64,000 nucleotides of DNA. It comes from Nocardia bhagyanarayanae. Lineage in GTDB: Bacteria; Actinomycetota; Actinomycetes; Mycobacteriales; Mycobacteriaceae. The notes under the pieces were generated by a model, which was given only the letters and a program-made list of their open reading frames with translations, ran no database searches and was not told the origin of the DNA. The stretch spans positions 2,480,001 through 2,544,000 of the forward strand of contig NZ_VFPG01000001.1 in the NCBI RefSeq assembly GCF_006716565.1, read 5' to 3'. Positions 10,391 to 18,495 of the stretch are shown piece after piece; position 1 is the first letter of the stretch; each line of letters starts with the position of its first letter. Position numbers and translations under genes: made by a program.

Positions 10391-11059
10391 TCAATGGAAG
10401 ACCACCGTCAGCGCGGTGTGCAGCGAAGCGGCGGCGACCACCGTGGCGTGCTCCGAATCCATCGCGACCAGCACCACCCGGTCCGCCGCGCCCCGCCGCT
10501 CGCCGGGCTGGGAGACCAAGACCACGGCGGCGTCGCTGGCCAGCGTGCGGGCCGGTCGCGCGCCGGGCCCTTGCTGCTCGTCGCCGCCGATCACGTCGAC
10601 GCGGTCGCCCGGTCGCAGGATCTCCGCCACCGCGGTGTCCGCCAGCCGGATCGGGACTATTCGCGCGTCACGCGCGCCCGCCGCCACCTCGGCCAAGCGC
10701 GGACCGATGACCCGCAGATCGGTGAACACCTCACCGGCTCGCATCGCGCCGGTCGACGTGGCGCCGAGCAGCGTCGCGGGGTCGCGCACCGCGCCGGCGG
10801 GGAGCGTGCCGGATTCGCGCGGCACCGCGGTCAGGTCACCCGATTCGAGCACCTTGCCGGGCGGTAGATCACGCCCGGCGACGACTACTTCCGCTCGCTC
10901 CGCGCTCGGATTCCCGCGCGCGAAGAGAACGACGGCCAGGAGCGTTAGAGCCGCCGCGAAGACGCGGCGGGCGAGCAGTCCATCGAGCCAGGGCGGCCGG
11001 TTCCACAGCGCGAAGCGCAGCGGGCTTCCGCGACCCAGATCGGCGAGTGCGCGAGTCAT
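10391..11059 (-). CDS. SAF-domain membrane protein (CpaB/RcpC-like)
   Basis: A 222-aa protein with one membrane helix near residues 33-47 and an extracytoplasmic SAF domain (about 55-130; AEVVVAGRDLPPGKVLESGDL is the typical SAF opening) followed by a C-terminal region as in CpaB/RcpC pilus-assembly proteins. No other pilus genes are nearby, so involvement in pilus assembly cannot be claimed. It is third in a minus-strand series after the 5-FCL and FmdB genes, 87 bp downstream of the latter. Confidence 0.75.
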   Translation of the reverse strand: MTRALADLGRGSPLRFALWNRPPWLDGLLARRVFAAALTLLAVVLFARGNPSAERAEVVVAGRDLPPGKVLESGDLTAVPRESGTLPAGAVRDPATLLGATSTGAMRAGEVFTDLRVIGPRLAEVAAGARDARIVPIRLADTAVAEILRPGDRVDVIGGDEQQGPGARPARTLASDAAVVLVSQPGERRGAADRVVLVAMDSEHATVVAAASLHTALTVVFH

Positions 11060-11146
11060 GGCCGGATCCTATGGCCAGGATCACACCGCGCCGGTCACCG
11101 AAAGGGCGATCTGTGGATCGGCGAGAGGCTGTGGACAACCGGCGAA

Positions 11147-11440
11147 TCAGCTGGCGACGGCCGTGCTGGTGGTCGCGCTGGAGCTGCTCGACGAGCTCGA
11201 CTCGGAACTCGACGTACCGGAGCCGCTGTCGGACTTCGCGGGCTCGCTCGCGGTGGACGCGCCGCCGCGGCTGTCGGTGCGGTAGAAACCACTGCCCTTG
11301 AAGACGATGCCGACCGAGTTGAACAGCTTGCGCAGCTTCCCGGAGCAGTTCTCGCAGACCGTCAGTGCGTCGTCGGTGAAGGACTGCACGATGTCGAAGC
11401 GGTTGTCACACTGGGTGCACGCGTATGAATAAGTTGGCAC
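11147..11440 (-). CDS. FmdB-type zinc-ribbon protein (Rv0991c/Ruc-like)
   Basis: A 97-aa protein. An N-terminal zinc ribbon has two Cys pairs, ACTQC and CENCSGK, within a typical FmdB fold (MPTYSYACTQCDNRFD...). Then comes a Ser/Ala-rich disordered tail. The M. tuberculosis protein at the same position (Rv0991c, Ruc) is reported to be an oxidation-activated chaperone whose Cys residues bind zinc; the same role is plausible here. The GTG start at 11440 is 6 nt after GGAGGATCCT. It lies downstream of the 5-FCL gene on the same strand, as in mycobacteria. Confidence 0.85.
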   Translation of the reverse strand: MPTYSYACTQCDNRFDIVQSFTDDALTVCENCSGKLRKLFNSVGIVFKGSGFYRTDSRGGASTASEPAKSDSGSGTSSSESSSSSSSSATTSTAVAS

Positions 11441-11508
11441 AGGATCCTCCGCAGGGTTCGTCGACTAGCACTCTACAGTCGACAGTGCCAACGCCGCCAA
11501 TCGGTCGT

Positions 11509-12126
11509 TCATTCCGCGACCCGATCGCCGCCGAGTCGCCGCAATCCGCCGCGCGGCGTGAGGACCCAGCCCATCCGCAGGTCGTGCGGTTCCTCCGGCA
11601 GCCGGTCCACGAATTCGTCGTCGCGCACCACCGCGACCAGCCGGGCGCCCGGCCGCGCGGCCCCCAGTGTGCGGTCGTAGTGCCCGGCTCCGCGCCCCAG
11701 CCGGACGCCGCGGCGGTCCACCGCGAGCGCGGGAATCAGGATCAACTCGGCCAGCGCGACGGCCTCGACGCCGAGCGGGGGTCCGCTCGGCTCCCGCAGC
11801 CCGTACCTGGCCCGGCGCAGGTCGGCGGGGCCCGTGTACTCGGCCCAGTTCAACGGTTCGGCAGCGCCGGTGAGCGGCAGAAGCACGCGCGCCCCGGTCT
11901 CCCGCAGGGCTTCCAGTTGGGCCATCGACCCCGGCTCATCGCGTACCGGCACGTAGGCGCACACCCATTCGGAGACCAGCGGTGTCTCGAACTTGCCGAT
12001 CGCTTCGGCCAGGGCCAGCGCCTCGCGCTCGCGCTCGTCCGCGGGCACCGCCGCCCGCCGGGCGAGAATTTCGCCACGCCATGCATGTTTGTCCCGCTCG
12101 CCGGGCATCTCCATGTGGATCACCAT
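11509..12126 (-). CDS. 5-formyltetrahydrofolate cyclo-ligase
   Basis: A 205-aa cytoplasmic enzyme that converts 5-formyl-THF to 5,10-methenyl-THF with ATP. Visible are the N-terminal basic/helical segment (HAWRGEILARRAAVP), the mid-region YVPVRDEPGSMAQLEALRETG, and the C-terminal ATP/metal loop RGVRLGRGAGHYDRTL that marks the family. ATG 12126 (after GGTGAGCTT) is used; ATG 12114 is an alternative. It is divergent from galU with a 67-bp gap and first in a series with fmdB and the SAF gene, matching Rv0992c-Rv0991c. Confidence 0.88.
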   Translation of the reverse strand: MVIHMEMPGERDKHAWRGEILARRAAVPADEREREALALAEAIGKFETPLVSEWVCAYVPVRDEPGSMAQLEALRETGARVLLPLTGAAEPLNWAEYTGPADLRRARYGLREPSGPPLGVEAVALAELILIPALAVDRRGVRLGRGAGHYDRTLGAARPGARLVAVVRDDEFVDRLPEEPHDLRMGWVLTPRGGLRRLGGDRVAE

Positions 12127-12193
12127 AAGCTCACCGGGTGCCAGGTCGCCGCGACGGCGGTCGGGCGGTGTGATGGATGGATAGGGTATGCGT

Positions 12194-13150
12194 ATGACAG
12201 CACAGGCAGGACAGTCCGCGGATGGTGCGCCGACGTCGTGTTTCCGCACGGCAGTCGTGCCCGCGGCCGGGCTCGGGACCCGCTTCCTGCCCGCGACCAA
12301 GACGGTGCCCAAAGAGTTGCTGCCGGTGGTGGACACTCCTGGTATCGAACTGGTCGCGAGCGAGGCCGCCGACTCCGGCGCGAACCGGCTCGTGATCGTG
12401 ACCTCGCCAGGCAAGGACGGCGTCGTCGCCCACTTCGTCGAGGACTTGGTGCTGGAGAGCACCCTCGCCGAGCGCGGCAAATTCCAGTTGCTCGAGAAGG
12501 TGCGCAAGGCGCCCGCCCTGCTGGACGTCACCTCGGTGGTCCAGGAGGAGCCGCTCGGCCTCGGCCACGCGGTGGCGCAGGCCGAGCAGGCGCTCGACGA
12601 CGACGAGGACGCGATCGCGGTCCTGCTCCCGGACGACCTGGTGCTGCCGTGCGGCGTGCTCGACGTCATGAGCCGCGTCCGGCGCAAGCGCGGCGGCAGC
12701 GTGCTGTGCGCCATCGATGTGCCGAAGGACCAGGTCAGCGCCTACGGCGTCTTCGACGTCGCGCCGGTGCCCGACGCGACCAACCCGAACGTGTTGCGGG
12801 TCAACGGAATGGTGGAGAAGCCCGCGCTCGCCGACGCGCCGTCGACCTTCGCGGCCGCGGGCCGATACCTGTTGGACCGGGCCATCTTCGACGCGCTGCG
12901 GCGGATCGAGCCGGGCGCCGGTGGTGAGTTGCAACTCACCGACGCCATCGCGCTGCTGATCGACGAGGGACACCCGGTTCACGTCGTCGTGCACCGTGGG
13001 TCGCGCCACGATTTGGGCAACCCGGGCGGTTATCTTCGTGCTGCGGTCGATTTCGCTTTGGAACGAGAGGAATACGGCCCGGCCCTGCGGGAGTGGCTGC
13101 AGCACCGGCTCGGTCCGGACTGGGATCCGCAGCTGACGACGGACGACTGA
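12194..13150 (+). CDS. galU: UTP-glucose-1-phosphate uridylyltransferase GalU
   Basis: A 318-aa cytoplasmic nucleotidyltransferase making UDP-glucose for cell-wall polymers and trehalose. The signature VVPAAGLGTRFLPATKTVPKELLP lies near the N-terminus, then DDEDAIAVLLPDDLVL (metal-binding Asp pair), GMVEKP and GGELQLTDAI. TAGGGT at 12182-12187 ends 6 nt before ATG 12194, which fits a leaderless transcript; the earlier ATG at 12188 would be an alternative start. The gene leads a plus-strand series with moeA/glp, a GNAT enzyme and glpR, as in Rv0993-Rv0996. Confidence 0.93.
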   Translation: MTAQAGQSADGAPTSCFRTAVVPAAGLGTRFLPATKTVPKELLPVVDTPGIELVASEAADSGANRLVIVTSPGKDGVVAHFVEDLVLESTLAERGKFQLLEKVRKAPALLDVTSVVQEEPLGLGHAVAQAEQALDDDEDAIAVLLPDDLVLPCGVLDVMSRVRRKRGGSVLCAIDVPKDQVSAYGVFDVAPVPDATNPNVLRVNGMVEKPALADAPSTFAAAGRYLLDRAIFDALRRIEPGAGGELQLTDAIALLIDEGHPVHVVVHRGSRHDLGNPGGYLRAAVDFALEREEYGPALREWLQHRLGPDWDPQLTTDD

Positions 13151-13151
13151 G

Positions 13152-13168
13152 CGAAAGCTCGGCTTTCG
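13152..13168 (+). terminator. Hairpin immediately after galU
   Basis: CGAAAGC (13152-13158) and GCTTTCG (13162-13168) pair perfectly with a TCG loop, starting 2 nt after the galU stop. There is no T-run, so it may slow or partly terminate transcription before moeA rather than stop it. Confidence 0.45.
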
Positions 13169-13274
13169 TCGGCAGTGGACCGTCGGGTACGAATGATGGT
13201 TCACCGAACGCGGTTGCGTCGAAGCGCGTGCGGCGGAATCGGTTCGATGTGCGGAGTAGATCAGGAAGGGCTGG

Positions 13275-14531
13275 ATGCGCTCGGTTGAGGATCAGCAGAT
13301 CAAGGTGACCGCGGCGGCGGTCGCTCCCCGGCCGGTCCGGGTCGCGATCTCCGAGGCCCAGGGCCTGCTGTGCGCCGAGGACGTGGTCACCGAGCGGCCG
13401 CTGCCCGGTTTCGACCAGGCGGCCATCGACGGTTACGCGGTGCGCAGCGTCGACGTGGCCGCCGCCGGGTCCGATATCCGCAACGAGGACGGCGAGCTGG
13501 TCGATCTGACGTTGCCGGTGGTCGGCGAGGTGGTCGCGGGTTCTCGGCAGCCGATCCGGTTGCAGCCGCGCCAGACGGTGCGCGTCGACACCGGCGCTCC
13601 GCTGCCCACGCTCGCCGACGCCGTCCTGCCGCTGGACTTCACCGACGGCGGCCGAGCCAGGATCAAGGTCTACGAGCCCGTCCGCTCCGGCGATTACGTG
13701 CGGCGCATCGGCGACGACGTGCAGCCGGGCGATGTCGCGGTGCGCGCTGGCACCATCATCGGTCCCGCTCAGGTGGGTCTGCTGGCCGCGGTGGGCCAGG
13801 ACAAGGTGCTCGTGCATCCGCGGCCGCGGCTGTCGGTGATCTCGGTCGGCGGCGAGTTGATCGACATCGATCGCACGCCCGGCCCCGGCCAGGTCTACGA
13901 CGTCAACTCCTACGCGCTGGCGGCGGCCGCCAGGGACGCGGGCGCGGACGTGAATCGCGTCGGCATCGTCAGCGCGGACCCGCGGCGGCTGCGCGACGTC
14001 GTCGAGGGTCAGCTGGTGCGTTCGGAGGTCGTCGTCATCGCGGGCGCGGTCGGCGGCTGGGCCTCCGAGCAGGTGCGCGAGGCGCTGGAGGGGCTCGGCG
14101 AACTCGAAATCGCCCGTGTCGCCATGCATCCCGGTTCGGTGCAGGGTTTCGGCATGCTCGGGCGCGACGAGGTGCCGACCTTCCTGCTGCCGTCGAATCC
14201 CGTTGGCGCGCTTGTGGTGTTCGAGGTGATGGTGCGTCCGTTGATCCGGATCGCGCTGGGCCGCAGACATCCGATGCGCCGCATCATCCGGGCCAGAACC
14301 ATCACGCCCATCAGTTCGATGATCGGGCGCAAAGGCTTTCTGCGCGCCCAGCTCATGCGCGACGAATCCACCGGCGACTACTTGGTGCAGCCCCTCGGCG
14401 GCGGCGCCGGTTCCTCGCATCTGCTTGCCACGATGGCCGAGGCGAACAGCCTGATCATCATCGACCCGGAGGACACCGAGGTCAGGACCGGTGACGAGGT
14501 GCAGGTCGCCTTCCTCTCCCAGCGCGGCTGA
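13275..14531 (+). CDS. moeA1: MoeA/gephyrin-like molybdotransferase (Glp type)
   Basis: A 418-aa MoeA-fold protein. Motifs include ALPxFDQAAIDGYAVR-type PLPGFDQAAIDGYAVRSVD, VDTGAPLPTLADAVLPLD, DDVQPGD, VISVGGELID, VYDVNSYALAAAARDAGAD and the C-terminal domain IV. Orthodox MoeA inserts molybdenum into molybdopterin. In Corynebacteriales the copy next to galU and a membrane receptor gene is described as Glp, a gephyrin-like protein that acts with FtsZ and Wag31 in division. The glpR-like gene two positions downstream supports that reading. One motif departs from the enzyme: the canonical SGGVS(V/M)G is IAGAVGGWA here, so molybdotransferase activity may be weak or lost. Confidence 0.85.
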   Translation: MRSVEDQQIKVTAAAVAPRPVRVAISEAQGLLCAEDVVTERPLPGFDQAAIDGYAVRSVDVAAAGSDIRNEDGELVDLTLPVVGEVVAGSRQPIRLQPRQTVRVDTGAPLPTLADAVLPLDFTDGGRARIKVYEPVRSGDYVRRIGDDVQPGDVAVRAGTIIGPAQVGLLAAVGQDKVLVHPRPRLSVISVGGELIDIDRTPGPGQVYDVNSYALAAAARDAGADVNRVGIVSADPRRLRDVVEGQLVRSEVVVIAGAVGGWASEQVREALEGLGELEIARVAMHPGSVQGFGMLGRDEVPTFLLPSNPVGALVVFEVMVRPLIRIALGRRHPMRRIIRARTITPISSMIGRKGFLRAQLMRDESTGDYLVQPLGGGAGSSHLLATMAEANSLIIIDPEDTEVRTGDEVQVAFLSQRG

Positions 14532-14543
14532 AGCGTGGAGTCC

Positions 14544-15194
14544 ATGAACGTCTTCCGGGTCACCCAGCATCCGGGGTGGCCCGCGCGTCTCGGTCCGGTG
14601 CGCGTCGCCGCTGGGCAGGTCACGTTGCGGCCGGTGCGGTTGCGCGACGCGGCGGCATGGAGCCGCATCAGGTTGCGCGACCGCGAGCATCTGGAGCCGT
14701 GGGAGCCGACCGGCCGGGGCGCGTGGGAGGCGCGCAACCACGCGTCGAATTGGCCCTCGCTGTGGTCGAGCCTGAAGGCCGAGGCCAGACGCGGCGCGAT
14801 GATCCCGCTCGTCATCGAGGTCGACGGCTCTTTCAGCGGCCAGTTGACCGTCGGCAACATCGTCCGGGGAGCGCTGCGTTCGGCGTGGATCGGCTATTGG
14901 GTGGCCAAGGACCTCAGCGGGCAGGGCGTGGCCACCGCCGCGCTGGCGCTCGGACTCGACCACTGTTTCGGTCCCGTCGGGTTGCATCGCGTCGAGGCGA
15001 CCGTGCGCCCGGAAAACCTTGCCAGCCAGGCGGTGTTGCGCAATGTAGGCTTCCGCGAGGAGGGCCTGCTTCGTCGCTATCTCGATGTCGACGGCGCTTG
15101 GCGCGATCATCTGCTCGTCGGTCTGACGGTGGAGGAGATCAGCGGAACCGTGATTGATCGGTTGGTGCGAGAGGGACGGGTCATCCTGCCCTGA
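14544..15194 (+). CDS. rimJ: RimJ/RimL-type GNAT acetyltransferase
   Basis: A 216-aa GNAT-fold N-acetyltransferase. The region SGQLTVGNIVRGALRSAWIGYWVAKDLSGQGVATAALALGLDHCF holds the acetyl-CoA pyrophosphate loop (GQGVAT), and LHRVEATVRPENLASQAVLRNVGF is the usual C-terminal signature. It resembles Rv0995 (RimJ) in sequence and in position between moeA1 and the GlpR-like gene. The substrate is unproven; RimJ of E. coli acetylates ribosomal protein S5. ATG 14544 is used; GTG 14535 would add three residues. Confidence 0.85.
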   Translation: MNVFRVTQHPGWPARLGPVRVAAGQVTLRPVRLRDAAAWSRIRLRDREHLEPWEPTGRGAWEARNHASNWPSLWSSLKAEARRGAMIPLVIEVDGSFSGQLTVGNIVRGALRSAWIGYWVAKDLSGQGVATAALALGLDHCFGPVGLHRVEATVRPENLASQAVLRNVGFREEGLLRRYLDVDGAWRDHLLVGLTVEEISGTVIDRLVREGRVILP

Positions 15195-15614
15195 GGATCG
15201 CAGCTCTTTTGCGAGAAGTTTGCTATCTGGCAGTCGTGGGAAGGAATCCCGGGAGGCTCCGCGTTCGCTCCGGCCGTGCGCAGAGTCCTCGGGTGGGCTT
15301 CCCCCGGCAATCGATACGAGACGAGCAGGACGATACCGGCGTGACACGTCAACTCCCGCGAGGCACGCGGACGGATGGGCAGTGTTGTGACAGATGTGGC
15401 GGATGTGCACGGCGCGCCTGCCGTACTCGCGTGGCGCGCCGAATTAACCTACGGACGTCGGTGCTGCGTCTTGCGGTACCGGCAGGGAGCCTGAAAGGCG
15501 TCTTCGGACCTAGGGCCGCGTCCGAGCGCGTGAGCGGTAGCGAACGCACGACGCGGCGCGTCATCCGAGCGCGGGCCGAACGGACGAACAGGTGGGGACG
15601 GAGGTGATGACCTG
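15195..15614 (+). other. Intergenic region between rimJ and glpR
   Basis: There are 420 bp with no convincing gene. The 5' part is AT-richer (TTTTGCGAGAAGTTTGCTAT around 15208), which could be a promoter for glpR. A single copy of the CTCCGC-TTCGCTCCGGCC repeat lies at 15257-15281. GAGGTGATGACCTG precedes the glpR start. Confidence 0.5.
15257..15281 (+). repeat. Single copy of dispersed repeat core
   Basis: The 25-bp core running CTCCGC...TTCGCTCCGGCC...TGCGC differs at only two positions from the cores of the tandem repeats at 51314-51492. It lies in a non-coding gap, which suggests a dispersed intergenic element. Confidence 0.55.
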
Positions 15615-16769
15615 ATGCCGAACTCGATTCTGTGGATCGGGCTCGTCGTGCTCTGGGTCTTCGTCCTGTTCCCGATCTTGGCCGACCGGCACCCCAGGAT
15701 CCGGCAGACCACCGACGCGGCACTGGCGACCCGTGTATTGCACCGCGGCGGCTCCAAGCGGCGCATGAAGAAGGGGCCGGCGGCCGGGCACGACAGCGAC
15801 CCGGACTATCGGCCGACCCGAGTGCAGAGAAAGCGTTTTCACAGCGATGATGCGGAGGACCGGATGAGCGCACCGGCCGACGAGCAAGTCACCGAGGTCG
15901 ACGAGGACAAGGAAGCGCGGGAGGACATCCCGGCGCTCGAGGCGGGCCCCGCGTCCGCCGTCCACTCCGACGACGCCGATCACGAACCTGCCGAGGCGGA
16001 TTCGGGCGACACGGACGACGCCGTGACGAGCGAGGCCGATCGTGCGACGGATTCCGAGTCGGATCTCGACTCGGATCTCGATTCGGACGAGAACGACACC
16101 GAGACAGCCCGAACGCCTGCGGACGCGGACGCCGCGGCCGATGATGACGACGTGGCCGATGACGACGAAGAGGCCGCGGCGTACTACGAACCCACCACGG
16201 CACGTATCCCGCCCGCCCGTTCCGCCGCACCCGCGCGCGTCCCGGACACCGAATACCAAACCGACTCCGACGAACCGGAATTCGTCCCGACCCGGCGCGG
16301 CCGCGGCGGCTTCGATCCGGAAGCCGACGCGATGGCCCGCGCCGCGCGCTACACCTTCCGGCAGCGCGCCGTTCTCGGCCTGCTGCTGACCGGCATCCTC
16401 TGCGGTGCGCTGGGGATCGTCGTCAGCCCGCTGCTGTGGTGGGCCTGCGGACTGTCCGTCGTCGTCCTCGGCACCTACCTGGCGTACCTGCGCAAGCAGG
16501 TGCGCATGGAAGAGGAGATCCGCCGCCGCCGCGCCTCCCGCCTCACCCGCGGCCGCGACGGCCAGGAGGATCAGCACCGCGCCGACGACACCGAGACCCG
16601 CCGCGGCATGGACCGCGAAACCGCTCGCGCCCTGCGCCGCCGCTCCGTCCTCCTCGACGCCGTCGACGAAGACCCCATGTTCGAACACCTCGAGACCTTC
16701 GACCCCGCCACCGCCCGCGCCCTCCGCGGCCGCATCAGCGGCGACATGCGCCGGGCAGTAGGCGAATAA
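15615..16769 (+). CDS. glpR: GlpR-like membrane protein with acidic linker
   Basis: A 384-aa membrane protein. An N-terminal membrane segment (about 5-22: LWIGLVVLWVFVLFPIL) precedes the basic motif RVLHRGGSKRRMKKGP. A long, very acidic low-complexity linker follows (about 80-200, runs of D/E/S/A), then two adjacent membrane helices (about 253-293) and a charged cytoplasmic tail. The position after galU-moeA/glp-rimJ and the architecture fit Rv0996/GlpR, the membrane receptor of the gephyrin-like Glp protein in corynebacterial division. The role is inferred from that family. The ATG at 15615 is preceded by GAGGTGATGACCTG. Confidence 0.75.
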   Translation: MPNSILWIGLVVLWVFVLFPILADRHPRIRQTTDAALATRVLHRGGSKRRMKKGPAAGHDSDPDYRPTRVQRKRFHSDDAEDRMSAPADEQVTEVDEDKEAREDIPALEAGPASAVHSDDADHEPAEADSGDTDDAVTSEADRATDSESDLDSDLDSDENDTETARTPADADAAADDDDVADDDEEAAAYYEPTTARIPPARSAAPARVPDTEYQTDSDEPEFVPTRRGRGGFDPEADAMARAARYTFRQRAVLGLLLTGILCGALGIVVSPLLWWACGLSVVVLGTYLAYLRKQVRMEEEIRRRRASRLTRGRDGQEDQHRADDTETRRGMDRETARALRRRSVLLDAVDEDPMFEHLETFDPATARALRGRISGDMRRAVGE

Positions 16770-16849
16770 CCGCAGCTCAGGCAGGCGATTCGGTAACTCG
16801 CCGCATCGCCTGCTACAGTGGCACAGCGCGGTTCCCCCGGGAACCGCAC

Positions 16850-16922
16850 GGGGCTATAGCGCAGTTGGTAGCGCGTCTCGTTCGCATCGAGAAGGTCAGG
16901 GGTTCGATTCCCCTTAGCTCCA
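16850..16922 (+). tRNA. tRNA-Ala (anticodon CGC)
   Basis: A full cloverleaf can be drawn: acceptor GGGGCTA/TAGCTCC, D-stem GCGC/GCGC with loop AGTTGGTA, anticodon stem TCTCG/CGAGA with loop TTCGCAT (anticodon CGC, codon GCG), T-stem AGGGG/CCCCT with loop TTCGATT, and discriminator A. CCA is not encoded. A -10-like TACAGT lies at 16814-16819, and a perfect 9-bp hairpin with a 2-nt loop (16828-16847) occupies the short 5' leader. A tyrosine integrase remnant pointing toward this gene suggests that its 3' end served as a phage or island attachment site. Confidence 0.95.
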
Positions 16923-16936
16923 CAGTTTCCGCAGGT

Positions 16937-16975
16937 AAGGGCGGGTTTTCGAGTCAGACTCGGGAACCCGCCCTT
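16937..16975 (+). terminator. Long hairpin terminator after tRNA-Ala
   Basis: AAGGGCGGGTT (16937-16947) pairs with AACCCGCCCTT (16965-16975), and inside it CGAGT/ACTCG adds a second stem. It ends in CTTTCG and lies 14 nt after the tRNA, between it and the convergent integrase remnant. It can serve both directions. Confidence 0.8.
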
Positions 16976-16999
16976 TCGCATCTTCCAACTAAGTCCCAA

Positions 17000-18189
17000 C
17001 TATGTCCCTGCCCCGGTGACCGCGCGTTCGAGTGCTTCGGCGGCGGCGTGGTGGGTTCGCCCGCGTGCCATGTAGTGCCGCTGTGTCATGGCCGGGTCGG
17101 CGTGGCCGAGGACATCGGCGGTGACTCGCGCCGAAAGCCCGGCGTCATCGAGGATCGTCGCCACCGCATGACGGAAGCTGTGCGCGGTGATGTCGTCGGC
17201 CATGCCGAGGGCGTCCCGAACGCGCTGCCATTCGTGGCCGACGTTCTTCGGATCGCGCAGCGTCCACACCGTCGAGGGGAACACCAGATCGAGCATTGGT
17301 GCGTCCGAGTCGGGAGGTGACGCCAGTTTCCGGGCCGCGAGTGCCGCTCGACGCCGCTTCAACATCTGAACCGCAAAGTCGGGTAGGGCGATGGTGTTGC
17401 GCCGGTTCTTCGGGTCGTCCTCCACCCCGAGCCGGACCAAGCCGTCGCCTTTCACGCGGACGACCTTGCCAGTGGCACGCAGGGTGCGCGCCTCGAGGTC
17501 GATGTCCGACCACAACAGGCCGAGTATCTGACTGCGCCGCAGCCCGGTTGCCGCGAGCAGGGTCACCAGGTCGGCCAGGTCGGCGCTGTCGAAGTAGTCG
17601 GCGACCGTTGGCGGGGTGTATGCCTTGACCGGTGTGCCCCGGTTGCGCTCGGCCCTGGACAGCTTGCGCGGGCACGGCACCTGCGAGGTTCGTACAGCGG
17701 TGAGGATGAACCGCAACTCATCGATGGTGAGATCGCGGGCGCCACCGGTGCGGCCCTTGGCCTCGATGTTCTTGGCCATCTGCGATTCCCGGACCGGGTC
17801 ACGGTCAGGGCATCTTTGCGCACGGCATAACGGAACATCCCCGACAGCACGTTGCGGGCCGTGCGCATCGAGGACGGCCCCTTGGCTTCACCTACCTGTT
17901 TGAGGAACGCCTCCACTGCTGAGGTGGTGACCTCGAGAAGCCGCCGCTCACCGAACGCGGTGTTGAACAGCTCCGCGACCACGTCGTAGCGATCCAGCGT
18001 GTTACCCGCACGGCCCTGTTCGACCAGATGTGCCCGATACAGCGCCCACAGTTGCCGAACGCTCGTGGACTCCGACAACTCCCCGCCCAAGTCCACACGG
18101 ATGCTCTTGGCCGCCGCCATGACCGCATCCAGCGCGCGTGATCCATTGCGGTCCGCGATCTTTCGGCCGCGTGCGTCGAGCTTGATGGG
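17000..18189 (-). pseudogene. Tyrosine-recombinase integrase, frameshifted and N-terminally truncated
   Basis: The remains of a site-specific integrase read in two frames. The upstream part (about 18189-17800) gives the core-binding domain (SVRQLWALYRAHLVEQGRAG...LSGMFRYAVRKDALTV). The downstream part (about 17800-17000) gives the catalytic domain with TGLRRSQILGL, HSFRHAVATIL and LGHADPAMTQRHY. At 17799-17801 the frame breaks; adding one A would turn GTGACCCGGTCCGGGAA into the usual V-N-P-V-R-E. A TAG at 18190-18192 cuts off the N-terminal arm domain. It abuts tRNA-Ala, as integrases of tRNA-targeting elements do. No excisionase or repressor is seen. Confidence 0.85.
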
Positions 18190-18495
18190 CTACCACTTGA
18201 CCCCGAGAAGGCGTGACTTCGAATTTGCGCACGTCGAGGTCATTCCAGTGGACTCGTAGTCGGCGGTTCGGCATCCGACTGTCGGGATACGTCTGGGCCA
18301 GGGCGCCTACTGAGACCGCTCGCTTTCTCGGAGCCGGCAGGCACAAAATGGACGGAGCTCGTCCTACCTGGCCCAATCGAATTCCGCGGGGAGACCGCGA
18401 CACGGACCACTTCTTCGATATCGGCATTCATTAGGGCAGCTATTTTGTGATTGCGCATCATGACCTGCACGCCATGGTCATCCAGTAAGGAGCGG
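18190..18495. other. Decayed accessory stretch upstream of the integrase remnant
   Basis: About 300 bp without a secure gene. On the minus strand a frame containing RVHWNDLDVRKFEVTPSRG may be the displaced N-terminus of the integrase or another remnant. A further 89-codon minus frame (18240-18509) starts plausibly but ends in low-quality sequence. Composition drifts toward lower GC here. Confidence 0.4.

Noticed and set aside
12936..15410. 824-codon minus-strand frame across galU, moeA and rimJ
   Set aside because: It spans three well-supported genes on the other strand and reads as His/Arg/Asp-rich shadow sequence.
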